Positions 1 through 8,027 of a stretch of 64,000 nt of DNA are shown piece by piece (position 1 is the first letter of the stretch; every line of letters starts with the position of its first letter). The stretch is from assembly GCA_017508385.1 (NCBI GenBank), contig JAFVZB010000085.1:17199-81198 (forward strand). Direction: 5' to 3'. This DNA comes from Lentisphaeria bacterium (GTDB lineage Bacteria > Verrucomicrobiota > Lentisphaeria > Victivallales > Victivallaceae). The translations under genes and the position numbers were made by a program. Below the pieces are notes generated by a model, which was given only the letters and a program-made list of their open reading frames with translations, searched no databases and was not told where the DNA came from.

Positions 1-761
1 GTGCACTGGTGACCGACCGTCCTGAACGCTGCCGGGCGAGAGAGATCGCCTCGATGTACCATCTGCCGCTGGTGGAGTGCGATATTTTTGATTTCTACAA
101 GCGTAACGGAGAAAACAGTATCCGTCTTGATACTCCGCACCGCAGAGAGCTGAGAAACGAGTGGAACGCCCTGCTTGAAAAGGCAATAGAGCCCTTTGCT
201 CCCGACTTCGGAGCTCTGGCAGGTTTTGTTCCGCTCACCAACCTTGCGGCGAAACTGCCGCTGCTCAATGTCCACCCGGGAGACCTCACCGCCACCGATG
301 AAACGGGAAGACGTCTCTACACCGGACTCCACCATCTGCCTGTTGAGCTTGCCATTCTTGACGGAGTTTCCGGTCTGCGCAGCAGCGTGATTCTGGCACA
401 GCCATACTCAGGTGACGGTAACAGCGATATGGATTCAGGTCCGGTGCTCGGCGTTTCAGGTCCCGTTGCACCGAAACTTGACGGAGCTATTCTTTCACGC
501 CTGAAAAAACTCTATGAGATACGTATTCCCGGAGTGACTCCCTCAGACCGTCTGCGTGAAGTCGCCGATGCCAGCCTTGAGGAGCTCAAGTACCACGGAG
601 ACCATGTGATTTTCCCCCGTGTAGTCTCAGATTTCGCCCTCGGAAAATACGCTGTCGATGCCAATGAGCAACTCTATTACGAGATAGACGGCTCTTTCGT
701 TCCCGTGGAAACAATAGAGTATCCCGAAGGAGCGGCTCCCAATCCCAGAGTGATAAAATAA
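1..761 (+). CDS. Formyltransferase-like protein (PurN/formyl_trans_N fold), 5' end missing
   Basis: The frame is open to the left edge, and the first visible in-frame GTG (base 9) falls mid-domain, so the true start lies upstream. The visible start, with its (V)TDRPERC segment, resembles the 'VSNRPDA' strand of phosphoribosylglycinamide formyltransferases. The segment LPLLNVHPGDLT matches the family's NxHP motif, whose His is part of the formyl-transfer active site. After about residue 125 the protein leaves the PurN pattern, and the C-terminal half (LSRLKKLYEIRIPG onward) is not recognised. A formyl transfer reaction is inferred from the fold only; the substrate is unknown. The stop is 30 bp from the stop of the convergent AraC gene. 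Confidence 0.6.
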   Translation, partial: ALVTDRPERCRAREIASMYHLPLVECDIFDFYKRNGENSIRLDTPHRRELRNEWNALLEKAIEPFAPDFGALAGFVPLTNLAAKLPLLNVHPGDLTATDETGRRLYTGLHHLPVELAILDGVSGLRSSVILAQPYSGDGNSDMDSGPVLGVSGPVAPKLDGAILSRLKKLYEIRIPGVTPSDRLREVADASLEELKYHGDHVIFPRVVSDFALGKYAVDANEQLYYEIDGSFVPVETIEYPEGAAPNPRVIK

Positions 762-790
762 TTCTCACATACCATCTTCAGCGGCAGTTG

Positions 791-1669
791 TCAGGAGTGT
801 TCATCCGGTGACTGCCGCTTTTTTCTGTATTCGCCCGGAGTTGTTCCAAATTTTGCTTTGAACAGTGTTCCGAAGTAAACCGGCGAGTGAAATCCGCAGG
901 CTATTGCTATCTCTTTGATTGCCTGGTCGGTGGTGCGCAATAACATTTCCGCTTGTTCGAGACGCAGGGTGTTGACCAGCTCCAAAGGTGAGCATCCGTA
1001 GTGTTTCTGAACCTGACGGCGCAGAGTTGACTCACTTATTCCGGCAAAACCTGAGAGCTTTTCGGCACTGAGATTGCCGTTGAGGTTTTCGATAATATAC
1101 TTTTTGAGCTGCTGCATACCCGGAGTCGTCATCTTCTGTTTTGAGTTGTATGTAAAACTCAGAGTGAGCAGCAGGTCATAAAACAGCAACGCCGCTTCAC
1201 GGTGGTCTCTTTTGTTTTTGATGATTTCTCCGATTTGGCGCATCCGTTTTTCGATATCCTGAGGGTCATCGGGCTGTATGAGTTTATCTCCGTCGAAACC
1301 GAGGATGTTGCACATCATTCCCGGAGCACTGCCGTTACCGATGATAACCAACTTTCTTCTTGAGGTTCCCGGATTGGCATTGATCATTTTTACATTGCTG
1401 TGCGGCACGATAAGGAACACCGAACCGGTGACCGCCCGATGAGTTGTCTCTCCATCGATATAGAGAGCCTCACCCTCAAGGATAAGTTCGACGGCGATAT
1501 TGGGGTAGTTGATGTGGCGCAGGTACTTGCCATCGACCCGTTTGGCATCGGTGAAACGGGTGGGGAAAACCGGAAAACGCATATCCCATGCCCAGTGCCA
1601 GTTGTCGTTGGAAACAAATGTTCCCTTGCCGTTGGAAATATCAAAATAATCTCTTTTACTCTTTTTCAT
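791..1669 (-). CDS. AraC-family transcriptional regulator
   Basis: The C-terminal ~100 residues form the double helix-turn-helix of AraC/XylS proteins (NLSAEKLSGFAGISESTLRRQVQKHYG, then IKEIAIACGFHSPVYFGTLFKAKFGTTPGEYRKK). The N-terminal ~180 residues look like a cupin-type effector domain. I chose the ATG at 1669 because GAGAGG sits 5 bp upstream; an upstream in-frame ATG at 1714 lacks such a site. The gene is divergent from the DUF4832 gene at 1850 and probably controls it, because two identical 12-bp direct repeats lie between them (1734 and 1755). The inducer is unknown but probably a sugar, by analogy with the family. Confidence 0.88.
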   Translation of the reverse strand: MKKSKRDYFDISNGKGTFVSNDNWHWAWDMRFPVFPTRFTDAKRVDGKYLRHINYPNIAVELILEGEALYIDGETTHRAVTGSVFLIVPHSNVKMINANPGTSRRKLVIIGNGSAPGMMCNILGFDGDKLIQPDDPQDIEKRMRQIGEIIKNKRDHREAALLFYDLLLTLSFTYNSKQKMTTPGMQQLKKYIIENLNGNLSAEKLSGFAGISESTLRRQVQKHYGCSPLELVNTLRLEQAEMLLRTTDQAIKEIAIACGFHSPVYFGTLFKAKFGTTPGEYRKKRQSPDEHS

Positions 1670-1733
1670 GGATACCTCTCGATCATAATATATACATTGA
1701 GAGCGTTTTTGCAAGCGTAAAACGAAAAAGAAA

Positions 1734-1766
1734 TGACTGTTTTTTCAGTATCATTGACTGTTTTTT
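1734..1766 (+). promoter_or_regulatory. Tandem 12-bp direct repeat, likely AraC operator
   Basis: TGACTGTTTTTT occurs at 1734-1745 and again at 1755-1766, exactly 21 bp apart (two helical turns). It lies 14 bp upstream of a -35 box. This is the usual arrangement of AraC-family half-sites that activate the downstream promoter. Confidence 0.65.
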
Positions 1767-1780
1767 GATATTGTTGCCGC

Positions 1781-1809
1781 TTGAATGCTCCGAAAGTGTC
1801 TTGTATAGT
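1781..1809 (+). promoter_or_regulatory. Sigma-70-type promoter of the DUF4832 gene
   Basis: TTGAAT (1781-1786), a 17-bp spacer, then TATAGT (1804-1809). Transcription would start near 1816, about 35 bp before the ATG at 1850, which follows the ribosome binding site AAGGAGA. Confidence 0.6.
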
Positions 1810-1849
1810 ATGACAGAACCCAAAATTCTAACAATTAAGGAGAGTTATC

Positions 1850-3415
1850 ATGATTACCAGAAAATATCGTGGAATACGCCCCGATGACCTGCACGGACGC
1901 ATGGGACTGCGCAATCCTGAGCGCGGATTCCGCACCGAGATGTATTTCAGTACCATTCCGGGTGAGATCGCAGGAATGTGCTCCTGCCACTTCAAGCAAA
2001 ATAAACTTGACGGACGTCCGACTGTTCCTGTCTACCAGAACGTGGATATTCCCGGCGTGCCGCACCTGATAAGAGGCAACCGCCTCGATGCGGTCGAATT
2101 TGCCCACTGCCAGTGGCAGGATGAGCTTGATTATCTCGCCTATGACGGCGTGACCATCATGCAGAGTTACTGTTTCCTCATGGCTTACAGTGACGGTCAG
2201 GATCTGCCGCAGAGAAAACTTGATGATATCGAAAAGTTTTTCCTGAAACTGCGTGAGAGCAAGGTGAAAACCCTTCTGCGTTTCGCTTACGAGCTCTCTC
2301 CGACACTTAACGGCCCCACGGCAGAGACGATTTTGAAGCACCTGCATCAGGTTGCTCCGCTGCTCAACAAATATATCGATGTCATCTACTGTCTGCAGTG
2401 CGGATTTATCGGTAAGTTCGGTGAGTGGCACAACAGCTACCACCATTTGCAGTATGACTTTGAATTCCACAAGACTCTGATGCACGAGGTGGTCAATGTT
2501 CTGCCCGAGTGCCGCAGAACGATGATGCGCTACCCTGTGTATAAACAGCGCATCTTCGGAACTGCTCCCATCACTGAAAAAGAGGCCCACACCATGCTGC
2601 CGCAGGCACGCATCGGTCACTTCAACGATGGATTTCTCGCCAATCCTCCGATACACGGAGGAACTTTCGGAAGAACCTGGGGCGGTCCGGGACAAAGTCT
2701 CCAAACCTGGGAAGAAGAGTACGAGTATGTCGCTCAGGAGTCAAAATATCTGCCGCAGGATGGCGAACTCTTCTGGCGTGACGTGGGCGGAGCCGCCCTG
2801 CCGACCGAATCGGTCAAACTCTTCAACAGGTGGCACTATGATACATTCGGAATGGTGCACGGCAATATCCTCTTTGAAGGGGTTGACAACTACTCAATAG
2901 ATGTCTGGAAAAAAGTTCCCTGCGACCCGCTCTTCCTGACAGACAACAATTTGCCGATGTCCGACGGCTACTTTGAGGATGAGAACGGCAAACATGTCTG
3001 GCGCAGTTACTACGAGTATATCCGTGACCACATGGGCTACCGTCTGGAACTCAATGAGGTGAGCGTGGATGCGGCAGAAAAAATATCTGTTGAAGTCAAA
3101 CTCACCAACAGAGGATTTTCCGCTCCGGTGAACCCCCGTCCGGTGCTTTTCGTGCTCGAAAAGGATGGTAAACGCTTCAGCTTCAAGTTCGATGCCGATG
3201 TGAGAAAGCTCTACGGCAACAACACAGCGCACACGCTCAAACTCGAAGCGGCTATCCCTGCTGATATGGCAATCGGAACATACAAGGCGGGAATTGCTCT
3301 GCCTGACGGATGCGATATTCTGGCGGATGTTCCCGAATACGCCGTCAGACTTGCCAATCCTCTGCACTTTGCCAATGGAATAAACTATATCGATATTGAT
3401 GTCAATATAAAATAG
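1850..3415 (+). CDS. DUF4874/DUF4832 protein, putative glycoside-active enzyme
   Basis: A 521-residue protein with the N-terminal LRNPERGFRTE signature of DUF4874, the central GFIGKFGEWH segment, and a C-terminal beta-sandwich resembling DUF4832 (PRPVLFVLEKDGKRFSFKFD). Families with this pair of domains are thought to be TIM-barrel glycoside hydrolase relatives, but no reaction is established. No signal peptide is seen, so it probably acts in the cytoplasm. The strong site AAGGAGA sets the start. The gene is divergent from an AraC regulator and likely induced by it. The last base of its TAG stop is also the first base of the repeat copy at 3415-3574, which suggests that the repeat inserted at the 3' end of this gene. 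Confidence 0.75.
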   Translation: MITRKYRGIRPDDLHGRMGLRNPERGFRTEMYFSTIPGEIAGMCSCHFKQNKLDGRPTVPVYQNVDIPGVPHLIRGNRLDAVEFAHCQWQDELDYLAYDGVTIMQSYCFLMAYSDGQDLPQRKLDDIEKFFLKLRESKVKTLLRFAYELSPTLNGPTAETILKHLHQVAPLLNKYIDVIYCLQCGFIGKFGEWHNSYHHLQYDFEFHKTLMHEVVNVLPECRRTMMRYPVYKQRIFGTAPITEKEAHTMLPQARIGHFNDGFLANPPIHGGTFGRTWGGPGQSLQTWEEEYEYVAQESKYLPQDGELFWRDVGGAALPTESVKLFNRWHYDTFGMVHGNILFEGVDNYSIDVWKKVPCDPLFLTDNNLPMSDGYFEDENGKHVWRSYYEYIRDHMGYRLELNEVSVDAAEKISVEVKLTNRGFSAPVNPRPVLFVLEKDGKRFSFKFDADVRKLYGNNTAHTLKLEAAIPADMAIGTYKAGIALPDGCDILADVPEYAVRLANPLHFANGINYIDIDVNIK

Positions 3416-3574
3416 GCTCTGTTTCAGACACAGGTAGGTAAAGGTGAATAAAAAAGTTCCCCGCTTTTCTTGAAAGGGAGAGAGGGGCGCGGGGAGAGAG
3501 GGAAAACTTCTTTTCTCGTGAAAAGAAGTTTTCCCTCTTTCCCCGCATCATCTCCCCATATCAGGAACAAATCA
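3415..3574 (+). repeat. MITE-like 160-bp repeat, copy A
   Basis: It begins GGCTCTGTTTCAGACA and ends TATCAGGAACAAATC, a degenerate version of the inverted ends seen in copy B. Inside is a 25-bp stem (3491-3515 paired with 3520-3544) with a TCGT loop; its inner 16 bp are perfect. It matches the reverse complement of 37323-37482 over its full length with scattered changes. No transposase is encoded. One reading frame crosses the unit without a stop (…SSPLFLKGREG…KTSFLVKRSF…). The hairpin could also act as a transcript end for the upstream gene. Confidence 0.85.
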
Positions 3575-3594
3575 ATAAAATAAAGGAAGTAAAA

Positions 3595-5274
3595 ATGAGC
3601 GAAACATCACGCAAGGCGGCATTCGATTTTATGGAAAATGAAAAACAGTTCCATCTCGGATTTCTGCCGACCGAACAATCAAACCCGATGACCAAACACC
3701 TCGACGCCGAGTTTGCCGCCGCCACCACCCGCGGAGTGAGCAATCTCCAGAGTGTTGACCGCAAGGTGCTCGAAATGGCACAGAAAGTCTTTGCCTCAAA
3801 AGAGTTTGCCAAGCTGGTCGATGATGCGCTTGCCACCATCAAAAACGGCGGCAAAATCGTCTTTTCAGGCTGCGGAGCCACCGGAAGACTGAGCATTCTT
3901 CTCGAGTGTATGTGGCGCAACGCCTGCGTTTCAAATGCGGCTCTTGCCAAGTATGCCAACTGCGTTTTCAGCATTATGACCGGAGGCGACTACGCCCTCG
4001 TGCGCAGTGTCGAATTTTTTGAGGACTATCAGTCTTTCGGACGCCGTCAGGCAACTGAGCTTGATATCAACTCCAATGATATGATCGTCGCCATCACCGA
4101 AGGCGGCGAGACCAGTTCGGTTCTGGGTACTCTCTTCGAGGCACTCGACCGCGGAGCCAAGGCGTTCCTGATGTTCAACAACCCCGCCGACTTGCTGGCG
4201 GAGCACCTTGAGCGTTCCCGCAAAGCCATCCGTGATGAGCGGGTCTGCGTGCTCGACCTCTTCTGCGGACCGATGGCACTGGCAGGTTCCACCCGTATGC
4301 AGGCGACCACCTCAGAGCAGCTGGTTGCAGGAGCCGCCATCGAGTGCGTGCTTCACACCCTTGCCGGACTTCCCCGTCTGGACTACGCCAAAGAGTTTGA
4401 ATTCCTGCTCGACCAGCTCGAGAGCAGCCAGAGTGTTTCCGCCATCGCCGGATACATCGACTTCGAGGCGGCGGTTTACCGTGACAAAGGATACATCACC
4501 TACCTTGCCAACGACTATCTGCTGGATATCTTCACCGATACCACCGAGAGATCACCGACTTTCATGCTTCCTCCGTTCAGAAAGTGCGATGACAGTGTTT
4601 CACCCCGTCCGTGGGCGTTTGTCAAGAATCCGACCCTGAGCACCACTGCCGTGTGGGAAAAGGGCATGAACAGACCCCTGCGCTGTCTTGAGTGGAGTAT
4701 TGAGGATTATCAGGCAATGGGAGCTCCTGAAAGCGTCAAAAACAATCCTCCTGCCATCAAAGCAACTGAACTGCTCAAGTTTGAGGTCGGTTTTGAAAAC
4801 ATTGCCGACCGCACTCCGAGCGGAAAAGATGCCGCCGTGCTGGTCACTCTCGGCAGTGCCGACAACGCCTCTGTCAACGGCAAGTACAACGAGCTGAAAG
4901 CAGGCTTTGCCAAGTCCTGCCATATCGCTGTGGGCGGAAACGACGGCGATTACAATGTGCAGTGCACCTTCCCCGCCGGACTCCTGCATCTCATGGAACA
5001 CATGGCGGTGAAACTGGTGCTCAACACCGTTTCCACCGGAGTCATGGCTGTTCTCGGCAGAATTACCGGCAACTGGATGAGCTACGTCGATGTTTCCAAC
5101 AAGAAACTCATCGACCGTGCCACCAGACTTATTTCCGAAATCGGAGAGATGAGCTACGAGGATGCCTGCTGCAAACTCTTTGAGGCAGTCGAAAACATGC
5201 AGAAAAACGCCGATGCTTCTCAGGAGCGTCAGTCGGCGGTGCAGTATGTCCTCAACGAGCTCAAAGGCAAATAA
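3595..5274 (+). CDS. Two-SIS-domain sugar-phosphate protein, MurQ/GCKR-like
   Basis: The 559-residue length is nearly twice that of a typical MurQ etherase (~300) and closer to glucokinase-regulatory-protein-like proteins with tandem SIS domains. The first SIS domain shows SGCGATGRLSILLE (about residues 92-105), ITEGGETSSVLG and GSTRMQATTSEQL. The second carries the MurQ-type tail KLVLNTVSTGVMAVLGRITGNWMSYVDVSNKKLIDRA. The likely role is binding or converting a phosphorylated amino sugar such as N-acetylmuramate 6-phosphate, but substrate and activity are inferred. The start follows AAAGGAAG. A GNAT gene begins one base after its stop, implying co-translation. Confidence 0.78.
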   Translation: MSETSRKAAFDFMENEKQFHLGFLPTEQSNPMTKHLDAEFAAATTRGVSNLQSVDRKVLEMAQKVFASKEFAKLVDDALATIKNGGKIVFSGCGATGRLSILLECMWRNACVSNAALAKYANCVFSIMTGGDYALVRSVEFFEDYQSFGRRQATELDINSNDMIVAITEGGETSSVLGTLFEALDRGAKAFLMFNNPADLLAEHLERSRKAIRDERVCVLDLFCGPMALAGSTRMQATTSEQLVAGAAIECVLHTLAGLPRLDYAKEFEFLLDQLESSQSVSAIAGYIDFEAAVYRDKGYITYLANDYLLDIFTDTTERSPTFMLPPFRKCDDSVSPRPWAFVKNPTLSTTAVWEKGMNRPLRCLEWSIEDYQAMGAPESVKNNPPAIKATELLKFEVGFENIADRTPSGKDAAVLVTLGSADNASVNGKYNELKAGFAKSCHIAVGGNDGDYNVQCTFPAGLLHLMEHMAVKLVLNTVSTGVMAVLGRITGNWMSYVDVSNKKLIDRATRLISEIGEMSYEDACCKLFEAVENMQKNADASQERQSAVQYVLNELKGK

Positions 5275-5275
5275 T

Positions 5276-6148
5276 ATGTCCGATTCAGCTCTCGAATTGC
5301 TGGAAACAACGGTGTTGTCAACCGGAGAAAACTGCAAGGTTTACCGGTTGATAACTCCGACTGAAAAAGTCGTACCCAAGCGGGTGATACAGTATGTGAT
5401 ATCATCTCTCGGGTACGATAACTACCGCAAGTATGTCAACGACCAGAACTACTGGCGGCTTTACTACCGCACTGCGTTTTCCAATCAGGGAGCTGTCGAT
5501 CACCTCTATCTTGCCGAAGTCAACGGCGAGTTCGCCGCCCGGGTCTGGTTCGCCTATTCACGGCGTTCCGGATTCGGCAATTTCGGCAACGTTTACACCG
5601 AAACGGAGCACCGCCAAAAGGGGCTGATGAGTATTCTTATGAGGCATTGCGTTGCAGGTTTTGAAGCGAGCGATGCCAAGATGCTCTGTTGCTCCACCGG
5701 AAGCAAAATTGCGGCGGCAAGCTATGTCAAAAGCGGTTTTCACCTTATTTACGGCGGAGAAACAGGCCCGCTGTGCCTGCTCAAAAAGGAGCTCGGCGAC
5801 CACTTTTCAGATGTGGCTGAAAAGTATTATAAAGATAATAAAATCGTCAAAGTCCGTCCCGGAACCATTGACGACCAGTATGATTGCGACAAGATACTCG
5901 ATAAACTTGCCGCAATGAGAGCAAATTGCCCCGAGCCTCCTCCTGAGGCGGGATGTTTTGTCACCGAGTACCGTATCGCCTTTCAGGAGTCACTCAACGG
6001 CAACGGCAAAGTGCTGGTAGCAGAGAACTCCATGGGGGCTGCCGTCGGTTACAGCTGGCAGTTGAATTTGTACGGCAGAAAAGTGACACACGTCGTGCTT
6101 CACCCGGACTGCCGTGACCAGAGAGAACTAATGCTCAATTTTGACTGA
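5276..6148 (+). CDS. GNAT-family N-acetyltransferase
   Basis: 290 residues. The middle part has a GNAT core: VNGEFAARVWFAY, then YTETEHRQKGLMSILMRHCV (acetyl-CoA pyrophosphate loop region), then CCSTGSKIAAASYVKSGFHLIYG. The final ~100 residues may be a second, degenerate GNAT-like half (GKVLVAENSMGAAVGYSW). The ATG at 5276 lies one base after the stop of the SIS-domain gene; a longer frame upstream overlaps that gene and is disfavoured. Its position suggests acetylation of the sugar phosphate handled by its partner, which is inference only. Confidence 0.7.
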   Translation: MSDSALELLETTVLSTGENCKVYRLITPTEKVVPKRVIQYVISSLGYDNYRKYVNDQNYWRLYYRTAFSNQGAVDHLYLAEVNGEFAARVWFAYSRRSGFGNFGNVYTETEHRQKGLMSILMRHCVAGFEASDAKMLCCSTGSKIAAASYVKSGFHLIYGGETGPLCLLKKELGDHFSDVAEKYYKDNKIVKVRPGTIDDQYDCDKILDKLAAMRANCPEPPPEAGCFVTEYRIAFQESLNGNGKVLVAENSMGAAVGYSWQLNLYGRKVTHVVLHPDCRDQRELMLNFD

Positions 6149-6154
6149 GCTTTT

Positions 6155-7255
6155 TTACACTGAAAATCTCACATGGATGACATCGCCATCCTGAACTTCG
6201 TACTCTTTGCCCTCGATACGGAGTTTTCCTGCGGTCTGAGCCGCACTCCAGCTGCCGCATGCCACGAGGTCTTCGTAAGAGACAGTTTCCATGCGGATAA
6301 ATCCGCGGCACATATCGGTGTGGATTTTTCCTGCCGCTTCGGGAGCGAGGGCTCCTTTGGTGACAGTCCACGCTTTTGACTCCATCGGACCTGCGGTAAA
6401 GAAGGTGATGTAGTTGAGCAGACGGTAGCCGGTTTTGATCACGTTGTCGAGACCTGAACTCTTGACTCCGAGCTCTTCCATAAACATCGCCGCCTCTTCG
6501 GGGTCGAGTCTGCCGAGCTCATCTTCGAGCTTGGCGCACACCGGAATAACTTCAAGAGAACGCTCAGCCGCAAAATCCAGCAGCTTTCTGGCGTTGTCGT
6601 CCGAGGCAAAATCCGCCAGCTGTTCCTCACCGATATTGGCGCAGATAAAGGCGGGTTTCACCGAAAGCATTCCGAGATTCTGAACGATCGCTTTGGCTTT
6701 CGGGTCGTTTTCGTCGTATTCCGGACGGCGTCCTTCGGCAAGCTGACTGCACATATCTTTGAGCAGTTCAAACTCAAGTTTAGCATCCGGGTCGTTGGAA
6801 CGGGCAAGTTTGCTTGCACGGTCACGTTTCTTTTCGAGCTGCTCCAAATCGGCGAGCATGAGTTCGGTTTCGATAGTTGACAAATCCGAGACCGGGTCGC
6901 ATTTTCCGTCAACGTGCACCACGTCGCCGTCGGGGAAAAGTCTCACCACATGGGCGATGGCATCGACGTTGCGGATGTGTCCGAGAAACTGATTGCCGAG
7001 ACCCTGACCCTGACTTGCACCGCGCACCAGACCGGCGATGTCAATGAATTTGAGTCCTGAGGGAACGATCCTGCCTGATTTTTCCAGTTTGGCGAGCACC
7101 TCAAGACGCTCATCGGGAACAGGAACGATTCCGGTATTGGGTTCAATGGTGCAGAAAGGAAAGTTTGCCGCTTCCGCTCCACTTTTACTCAGAGCGTTGA
7201 ACAAAGTTGACTTGCCGACATTGGGCAGACCTACAAAACCGCATGAAAAACTCAT
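6155..7255 (-). CDS. ychF: Redox/ribosome-associated GTPase-family ATPase YchF
   Basis: 366 residues, the usual length. The P-loop is GLPNVGKSTL near the N-terminus, followed by FPFCTIEPN (switch I), DIAGLVRGASQGQGLGNQFL (switch II) and, in place of the NKxD guanine motif, the CANIGEE segment typical of the ATP-preferring YchF/OLA1 branch. The C-terminal TGS domain reads YEVQDGDVIHVRFSV. The protein binds ribosomes and modulates translation and stress responses. It converges on the upstream GNAT gene with only 6 bp between stops. Confidence 0.96.
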   Translation of the reverse strand: MSFSCGFVGLPNVGKSTLFNALSKSGAEAANFPFCTIEPNTGIVPVPDERLEVLAKLEKSGRIVPSGLKFIDIAGLVRGASQGQGLGNQFLGHIRNVDAIAHVVRLFPDGDVVHVDGKCDPVSDLSTIETELMLADLEQLEKKRDRASKLARSNDPDAKLEFELLKDMCSQLAEGRRPEYDENDPKAKAIVQNLGMLSVKPAFICANIGEEQLADFASDDNARKLLDFAAERSLEVIPVCAKLEDELGRLDPEEAAMFMEELGVKSSGLDNVIKTGYRLLNYITFFTAGPMESKAWTVTKGALAPEAAGKIHTDMCRGFIRMETVSYEDLVACGSWSAAQTAGKLRIEGKEYEVQDGDVIHVRFSV

Positions 7256-7280
7256 AGTAATATATTCCGTAAATTAAAAT

Positions 7281-7311
7281 GCTGCTGTCCGCATCATCGC
7301 CGGACAGCAGC
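7281..7311 (-). terminator. Hairpin terminator after the TIGR04073 gene
   Basis: A perfect 11-bp stem, GCTGCTGTCCG (7281-7291) with CGGACAGCAGC (7301-7311). On the minus strand it is followed by ATTTTAATTT. It lies 31 bp beyond the stop of the minus-strand gene at 7342. Confidence 0.6.
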
Positions 7312-7341
7312 GTTGAAAATTCAAATCCTGTAATGTGCCCG

Positions 7342-7794
7342 TCAGTTGAGCGGAGTGACGACTGACTGACGGCTGAATACAAAGTTCTGCCAGTCGTGAT
7401 TGACGTCGATCACCCATGCCGGACGCATGATGGGACCATATCCCGGACCGTAGCCGTCGGGATTATCCGGGCAGTTGGGCAGCGGGAAGGGGAAAGTGAT
7501 GATATCGAGCACGCCGACACCGATTCTCACCAGAGTGAAGCAGACACCTTTGAGGGTTCCGTAGGTGATACCGGCGATTCCGCCCATCTCGTTCTGGACA
7601 TCCCACCACTTCATCGGGATCTCGAGCGGCGAGAAAACGACATTGGCGATTCCGCGACCGAGTTTCTGCACCGGACGCATGACAATGTCTTCGCCTTTGA
7701 ACTGCTGCGGAGTTTCCGCATAAGCAGGAGCGGCAACGCCGGCAATAAGTGCAAACATCAGCACGAACATGATTGATTTTACAGTTTTCATCAT
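7342..7794 (-). CDS. Exosortase system-associated protein, TIGR04073-like
   Basis: 150 residues with a clear Sec signal peptide (MMKTVKSIMFVLMFALIAGVAAPAYA, cut after AYA). The mature part reads KLGRGIANVVFSPLEIPMKWWD, then a glycine-rich stretch, then RIGVGVLDIITFPFPLP. This order (GRG.AN...EIP...R...G..D..TFP.P) is that of TIGR04073, small exported proteins found in genomes with exosortase/PEP-CTERM sorting. Function is unknown. It has its own promoter and terminator, so it is a single-gene unit. Confidence 0.75.
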   Translation of the reverse strand: MMKTVKSIMFVLMFALIAGVAAPAYAETPQQFKGEDIVMRPVQKLGRGIANVVFSPLEIPMKWWDVQNEMGGIAGITYGTLKGVCFTLVRIGVGVLDIITFPFPLPNCPDNPDGYGPGYGPIMRPAWVIDVNHDWQNFVFSRQSVVTPLN

Positions 7795-7850
7795 CTTTTC
7801 CTTTGGGATTTTTTATATAATTTCAAGAAAAATACAAATACTTTGTTAAG

Positions 7851-7879
7851 AATATAATCTCACTATGTGCAATTTGCAA
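7851..7879 (-). promoter_or_regulatory. Promoter of the TIGR04073 gene
   Basis: Read on the minus strand: TTGCAA (7879-7874), a 17-bp spacer, TATATT (7856-7851). The leader then carries AAAGGAAAAG just before the ATG at 7794. Confidence 0.55.
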
Positions 7880-7931
7880 GAAGATTTTGCGTATATTATG
7901 CTTTTTTTTTGTTTTAGCCGCCCGGAACGTC

Positions 7932-7960
7932 TTGCACGCTCTCTTTCTCAATGCTATATT
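7932..7960 (+). promoter_or_regulatory. Promoter of the aconitase gene
   Basis: TTGCAC (7932-7937), 17-bp spacer, TATATT (7955-7960). It lies 68 bp upstream of the ATG at 8028, in a 233-bp divergent intergenic space. Confidence 0.6.
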
Positions 7961-8027
7961 ATTAAAGATGCATACACCCCGCCGCAAGGCGGATAACAGA
8001 TAAATCATAATCAGGAGCAGCTGTAAA

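Noticed and set aside
1588..1887. Short plus-strand frames across the AraC/DUF4832 intergenic region
   Set aside because: They overlap the AraC gene, the operator and the promoter, and have no recognisable domain.
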